Assembly: GCF_041928815.1 (NCBI RefSeq)
Contig: NZ_JBHFEI010000035.1
Span: forward strand, 1 to 9,007
Origin: JBHFEI01 sp041928815
GTDB taxonomy: Bacteria; Pseudomonadota; Alphaproteobacteria; Rhizobiales; Rhizobiaceae
Direction of reading: 5' to 3'
DNA: 9,007 bases
Shown here piece after piece: positions 4,823 through 9,007 of this stretch (the stretch's first letter is position 1; each line of letters begins with the position of its first letter). Position numbers and translations under genes: made by a program. The notes under the pieces were generated by a model. That model searched no databases. It saw only the letters and a program-made list of their open reading frames with translations, and was not told the origin of the DNA.

Positions 4823-7800
4823 ATGAGCAGCAAACCCTTCTCGCTCGATCAGTCCGCCAGTCTCGACATTTTCGGCAGCAGCGCCTTGTCATCCGGGCTC
4901 GGGCTCGGCGTGACACTCGGTAGCTTTGACCCGGTCGCCGCCAATGACGACGACCCCGACCCCACACCGCCCTCACCTGCTTCCGCCCTTCGCGCTGCGA
5001 GCGGCCCGAAACCGGCGCTGAGCATAAAGCAGGGGGATTGTGCGAACTTCTATCTCGAGGACGAAGATCGCGGGCTTGCCGCGACCTGGAAGGAGCGGGC
5101 ACGGATGAATGTTGCTGCCATACTGGCCGCCAACGAGATCGAGCAGAACGATGTCACTATTACGCGCGACCATCAGAAGCGCCTGATCCGCTTTACCGGC
5201 TTTGGTGCTTCGGAACTCGCCAACACCATGTTTCGCCGGCCGGGCGAAGCCGACTTCCGTGAAGGCTGGGATGAACTGGGCAGCTCGCTCGAGACGGCGG
5301 TCAACGAAGCTGACTATGTATCGCTGGCCCGCTGCACCCAGTATGCGCATTTCACGCCGGAATTCATTGTCCGGGCGATCTGGTCGGGGCTGCAGCGGCT
5401 CGGCTGGCGCGGTGGGCGCGTGCTTGAGCCGGGGATCGGTACTAGACTTTTTCCGGCGTTGATGCCGGCCGAGTACCGTGATCGTGCCTATTTCACCGGG
5501 ATCGAGCTCGATCCGGTTACCGCTCGCATCGCCCGACTGCTGCAGCCAAAGGCTCGGATCATCAACGGCGATTTCGCGCGTACCAATCTGACGGCGATCT
5601 ACGACCTCGCCGTCGGTAACCCGCCCTTCTCCGATCGCACCGTTCGCTCGGACCGCTCATATCGATCGCTCGGTCTCCGGTTGCACAACTACTTCATTGC
5701 CCGGTCAATCGATCTTCTGAAACCGGGCGCGCTGGCGGCCTTTGTCACAAGCGCCGGCACGATGGACAATGCGGATACGACCGCGCGCGAGCATATTGCC
5801 AAGTCTGCCAACCTGGTTGCGGCCATCCGCTTGCCCGAGGGCAGTTTCCGCCGCGACGCCGGTACGGACACCGTCGTAGACATCCTGTTCTTCCGCAAGC
5901 GCAAGGTCGGCGAGCCCGAGGGCGACGTCCTATGGTTGGACGTCGATGAGGTACGCGCTGCCAGCGATGATGAAGGACCGATCCGCGTCAATCGCTGGTT
6001 CGCGCGCCATCCTGATTTCGTGCTGGGCACCCACGCTCTGACCTCTGGCCCATTCGGCGAGACCTACACCTGCAAACCGCGCGCTGGTGGCAATCTCGTG
6101 TCGGACTTAAACGTGGCCATCGGTCTTCTGCCGGAGAACATTTATGACGGTGAGCCGACACCTGTCGATCTCGACCTCGAGGGCGAGCTTGGCGATATCG
6201 TCGATCTGCGACCCGACGCGTCGAAGGCTCGGGAGGGCAGTTACCTTTTCGATCGCAAACACGGCCTGATGCAAATCGTCGATGGTGCAGCGGTTGTCAT
6301 TCCCGTGCGCAAAGGGCGAGCCCGCGATGGCCGACCAGGCGAAAGGCGAACAGGCGAAGGCCTGTCGGAAAAGCATGTCCGGATCGTCAGGAAGTTGATC
6401 CCAATCCGTGATGCTGTGCGCGATGTCCTGAAAGCCCAAGAGACCGATCGGCCATGGCGTGAAGCGCAGGTCCGCTTACGGATCGCCTGGTCGAGCTTTG
6501 TGCGCGACTTCGGCCCGATCAATCATACCACCGTTTCAATCCAGGAGGATGCCGAGACCAACGAAGTTCGTGAAACGCACCGCCAGCCGAACCTGCAGCC
6601 GTTCCGCGACGATCCCGATTGTTGGCTGGTGGCGTCCATCGAGGACTATGATCTCGACACGGATACGGCAAAGCCCGGTCCGATCTTCTCCGAGCGGGTC
6701 ATCGCACCCCCTGCCCCACCTGTCGTCACCAGTGCCGCCGACGCGCTTGCCGTCGTGCTGAACGAGGCCGGCCGGGTCGATCTCGACCATATTGCCGAGC
6801 TCCTACATTGCGACCGAGCCACCGTCGCCGATCATCTTGGTGATACGGTCTTTCAAAACCCGAGTGATGGATCTTGGCAGACGGCCGATGCCTATCTCTC
6901 GGGTCAGGTTCGCACCAAGCTCGCAGCCGCGCAGGCCGCCGCCGAGCTCGATCCCGGCTTCCAGCGCAATGTTCGCGCTTTGCAGGCGGTCCAGCCGGCC
7001 GACCTGCGCCCCTCTGACATCACGGCGCGTCTCGGCGCAACATGGATACCAGCCGCCGATGTCGTCGCCTTCATCAAAGAGATGATGGACGCCGAAATCC
7101 GCATCCATCATCTGCCGGAGCTTGGCTCCTGGACGGTCGAAGCCCGTCAGCTCGGATATTCGGCCGCAGGCACCTCGGAATGGGGAACCAGCCGCCGGCA
7201 TGCTGGCGAGTTATTGTCGGACGCGCTGAACAGCCGCGTTCCGCAGATCTTCGACATCTTCAAAGACGCCGGCGGAGAGCGGCGGGTCCTCAACGTCGTC
7301 GATACGGAAGCCGCCCGCGAAAAGCTGCAGAAAATCCGCAGCGAGTTCGAGCGCTGGGTCTGGAACGATCCAGACCGCACCGACCGGCTCGCGCGGGTTT
7401 ACAATGATCGTTTCAACAATATCGCGCCGCGGGCTTTCGACGGCTCCCATCTCAAGCTTCCCGGCGCATCGGCAGCCTTCGTTCTCTACGGGCATCAGAA
7501 GCGCGGCATCTGGCGGATCATCGCTGATGGCGCGACCTATCTTGCCCATGCTGTCGGCGCCGGCAAGACGATGACGATGGCGGCTGCGATCATGGAACAG
7601 CGCAGGCTTGGCCTGATCGCCAAGGCGATGCTGGTTGTGCCGGGTCATTGCCTGGCACAGGCCGCCCGCGAGTTTCTGGCGCTCTACCCGAACGCCCGCA
7701 TCCTGGTCGCAGACGAAACGAACTTCTCCAAGGACAAGCGCGCCCGGTTCCTGTCGCGCGCGGCGACCGCGACCTGGGATGCGATTATCATCACCCACTC

Positions 7801-8947
7801 GGCCTTCAAGTTCGTCGGCGTGCCCTCGGCCTTCGAACAACAGATGATCCAGGACGAGTTGAAGCTTTACGAGGATCTGCTGGTCAAGGTCGAGAGCGAT
7901 GATCGCGTCTCGCGCAAGCGTCTCGAGCGACTGAAGGAAGGTCTGGAAGAACGGCTGCATGCGCTTACGACCAGGAAGGACGATCTTCTGACCATATCCG
8001 AAATTGGTATCGACCATATCGTCGTCGACGAGGCGCAGGAGTTCCGCAAGCTCTCCTTCGCCACCAACATGTCGACGTTGAAGGGGGTCGACCCAAATGG
8101 CTCTCAGCGCGCCTGGGATCTTTATGTGAAGTCCCGCTATGTCGAGACGAAGAACCCCGGCCGGGCGCTCGTGCTGGCGTCTGGTACACCGATCACAAAC
8201 ACCCTTGGAGAGATGTTCTCGATCCAACGGTTACTCGGCCACGGTGATCTCCACGAGCGTGGTCTGCACGAGTTCGATGCATGGGCATCCTGCTTTGGCG
8301 ATACGGTGACCGAACTTGAAATCCAGCCCTCCGGAAAATACAAGCTGGTCAGCCGCTTCGCCTCCTTCGTGAACGTGCCCGAGTTGATCGCGATGTTCCG
8401 CAGCTTTGCGGATGTGGTCATGCCATCCGACCTTCGCCAACATGTGCGGGTGCCCGACATCTCGACGGGTCGCCGGCAGATCCTGACCGCGGCGCCGACG
8501 CCGCTGTTCAAAACCTATCAGCAGCTCCTCGAAACCCGGATCAGGATGATCGAAGAGCGCGAAGGGCCGGCCCAGCCGGGCGATGACATCCTGCTTTCCG
8601 TCATCACCGACGGACGGCATGCAGCAATCGACCTGCGCCTGGTTATGCCGGCGGGCGAGGACGAGCCGGACAACAAGCTCAATCTCCTGATCCGCAACGT
8701 GCTGCGCATCTGGCGGGAGACTTCGGAGCACACCTATCTTCGCCCGGACGGAAAACCCTATGAGCTGCAGGGTGCGGCGCAGATGATCTTTTCCGATCTC
8801 GGCACACTCAACGTCGAGAAGACCCGTGGGTTCTCCGCCTATCGCTGGATTCGCGATGAGCTGATCCGGCACGGCGTGCCGCCGTCGGAAATAGCCTACA
8901 TGCAGGACTTCAAGAAGACCAAGGCCAAGCTGTCCGTCGTCGAATGA
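4823..8947 (+). CDS. Fused N6-adenine DNA methyltransferase / SF2 (Snf2-like) helicase, truncated at the C-terminus
   Basis: Start 4823 follows AAGGA at eight bases, giving 1374 residues. Residues 1-55 are a low-complexity Ser/Gly/Asp/Pro tail. The methylase part (about 60-370) has motif I VLEPGIGTR (200-208), the SAM-ribose acidic motif GIELDP (226-231), INGDF (D250), and catalytic NPPF (266-269), followed by FVTSAGTMD and DTVVDILFFRKR typical of adenine methylases. About 370-880 is a linker region with a possible winged-helix-like stretch. The helicase part has motif I AVGAGKT (910-916, K915), VVPGHCLAQAAREF, motif II VVDEAQ (D1069-Q1072), and motif III ASGTPITN (S1120-P1123). A charged helical insert precedes motif II (about 1016-1056). 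The frame ends soon after IAYMQDFKKTKAK. Relatives I remember run on for several hundred residues through GTGVN (motif V) and QREGRIVRQG (motif VI), both absent here, so the second RecA lobe is missing and ATP-driven translocation should be lost. In motif I, Arg208 (AGA) stands where Gly is expected. DarB of phage P1 is a known methylase-helicase fusion with an anti-restriction role, so a similar role is possible for the family. The order differs from type ISP enzymes, in which the helicase precedes the methylase, and no nuclease motif is seen. Confidence 0.88.
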   Translation: MSSKPFSLDQSASLDIFGSSALSSGLGLGVTLGSFDPVAANDDDPDPTPPSPASALRAASGPKPALSIKQGDCANFYLEDEDRGLAATWKERARMNVAAILAANEIEQNDVTITRDHQKRLIRFTGFGASELANTMFRRPGEADFREGWDELGSSLETAVNEADYVSLARCTQYAHFTPEFIVRAIWSGLQRLGWRGGRVLEPGIGTRLFPALMPAEYRDRAYFTGIELDPVTARIARLLQPKARIINGDFARTNLTAIYDLAVGNPPFSDRTVRSDRSYRSLGLRLHNYFIARSIDLLKPGALAAFVTSAGTMDNADTTAREHIAKSANLVAAIRLPEGSFRRDAGTDTVVDILFFRKRKVGEPEGDVLWLDVDEVRAASDDEGPIRVNRWFARHPDFVLGTHALTSGPFGETYTCKPRAGGNLVSDLNVAIGLLPENIYDGEPTPVDLDLEGELGDIVDLRPDASKAREGSYLFDRKHGLMQIVDGAAVVIPVRKGRARDGRPGERRTGEGLSEKHVRIVRKLIPIRDAVRDVLKAQETDRPWREAQVRLRIAWSSFVRDFGPINHTTVSIQEDAETNEVRETHRQPNLQPFRDDPDCWLVASIEDYDLDTDTAKPGPIFSERVIAPPAPPVVTSAADALAVVLNEAGRVDLDHIAELLHCDRATVADHLGDTVFQNPSDGSWQTADAYLSGQVRTKLAAAQAAAELDPGFQRNVRALQAVQPADLRPSDITARLGATWIPAADVVAFIKEMMDAEIRIHHLPELGSWTVEARQLGYSAAGTSEWGTSRRHAGELLSDALNSRVPQIFDIFKDAGGERRVLNVVDTEAAREKLQKIRSEFERWVWNDPDRTDRLARVYNDRFNNIAPRAFDGSHLKLPGASAAFVLYGHQKRGIWRIIADGATYLAHAVGAGKTMTMAAAIMEQRRLGLIAKAMLVVPGHCLAQAAREFLALYPNARILVADETNFSKDKRARFLSRAATATWDAIIITHSAFKFVGVPSAFEQQMIQDELKLYEDLLVKVESDDRVSRKRLERLKEGLEERLHALTTRKDDLLTISEIGIDHIVVDEAQEFRKLSFATNMSTLKGVDPNGSQRAWDLYVKSRYVETKNPGRALVLASGTPITNTLGEMFSIQRLLGHGDLHERGLHEFDAWASCFGDTVTELEIQPSGKYKLVSRFASFVNVPELIAMFRSFADVVMPSDLRQHVRVPDISTGRRQILTAAPTPLFKTYQQLLETRIRMIEEREGPAQPGDDILLSVITDGRHAAIDLRLVMPAGEDEPDNKLNLLIRNVLRIWRETSEHTYLRPDGKPYELQGAAQMIFSDLGTLNVEKTRGFSAYRWIRDELIRHGVPPSEIAYMQDFKKTKAKLSVVE

Positions 8948-9007
8948 TTTGAGACTTTTTAGGCTTTGTAAGAACGGATTTTGCGGCTCGCTAGCGGTTT
9001 GATTTAA
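8931..9007. other. Rearrangement junction and AT-rich flank after the truncated helicase
   Basis: From about 8931 the coding sequence departs from the family pattern (KTKAK followed by LSVVE and a stop). The next 60 bases (8948-9007) are clearly more AT-rich than the gene, with no coding signature in the part seen. This is what the end of an inserted element or a deletion junction would look like. I could not match the terminal bases to a particular insertion-sequence family. Confidence 0.4.

Noticed and set aside
7211..8227. Minus-strand open frame of 338 codons
   Set aside because: It lies fully inside the helicase gene, whose motifs I, II and III are on the plus strand; it is a shadow frame.
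4812..8768. Similar strings GGAAAAACCCTATGAGC (4812-4828) and GGAAAACCCTATGAGC (near 8751)
   Set aside because: One is a translation start region and the other encodes GKPYEL in the helicase; no further similarity flanks them, so this is most likely chance.
4823..8947. Interpretation as a type ISP restriction-modification enzyme
   Set aside because: Type ISP enzymes place a nuclease and helicase before the methylase; here the methylase comes first and no nuclease motif is visible.
1..9007. CRISPR arrays, tRNA, rRNA, replication origin or oriT
   Set aside because: No regularly spaced repeats, no cloverleaf or rRNA sequence, no iteron series and no recognisable nick-site motif were seen on either strand.

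Overview
The window looks like a piece of a large plasmid or symbiotic replicon from a member of the Rhizobiales (Rhizobium, Sinorhizobium, Mesorhizobium or Agrobacterium type). The reasons are the high GC content with G/C-rich third codon positions, an IS30-type element of a kind I associate with rhizobia, and a gene set (small acidic ORF, DUF3991/Toprim protein, DUF1419-like, DUF3085-like, very large methylase-helicase) that I know from memory as a recurring rhizobial plasmid block. No database search was possible, so family names rest on motif recognition and recollection.

Layout. Bases 1-312 hold the C-terminal end of a broken M24 (aminopeptidase P / Xaa-Pro dipeptidase type) peptidase gene. 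Bases 313-839 contain no convincing gene, but hold a strong inverted repeat (357-397) and a weak terminator-like hairpin with a T-tract (474-496). Bases 840-1837 are an IS30-family element with recognisable terminal inverted repeats. Its transposase (907-1797) keeps an open frame but appears to lack the segment with the third catalytic residue (the Glu of DDE), so it is probably dead. Bases 1838-2193 hold no gene I can name.

From 2194 to the right edge runs a same-strand gene cluster: a 58-residue acidic ORF (2236-2412), a possible 45-residue ORF (2473-2610) whose stop overlaps the next start as ATGA, a DUF3991/Toprim protein (2607-3587), a DUF1419-like protein (3697-4302), a DUF3085-like protein (4313-4714), and a fused N6-adenine methyltransferase/SF2 helicase (4823-8947). 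The helicase stops early: motifs I, II and III are present, but the C-terminal RecA lobe with motifs V and VI is missing. The methylase SAM-binding motif also reads GTR where GTG is expected. The final gene therefore looks like a decaying copy broken by a rearrangement at about 8931.

How the genes may work together is inference. Proteins that fuse an adenine methylase to a Snf2/SF2 helicase include the P1 DarB type of anti-restriction factor, and Toprim proteins with DUF3991 are common on mobile elements. The block could serve plasmid establishment, anti-restriction or DNA processing after conjugation. The most unusual sequence feature is at RNA/DNA level. A 15-base element, AAGGGAGGCTGCGCC, followed by a variable hairpin and CCCTTG, occurs twice, 149 and 143 bases upstream of the Toprim and DUF1419 starts. 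In the first copy it forms a ribosome-binding site that can be folded away by two mutually crossing stems.
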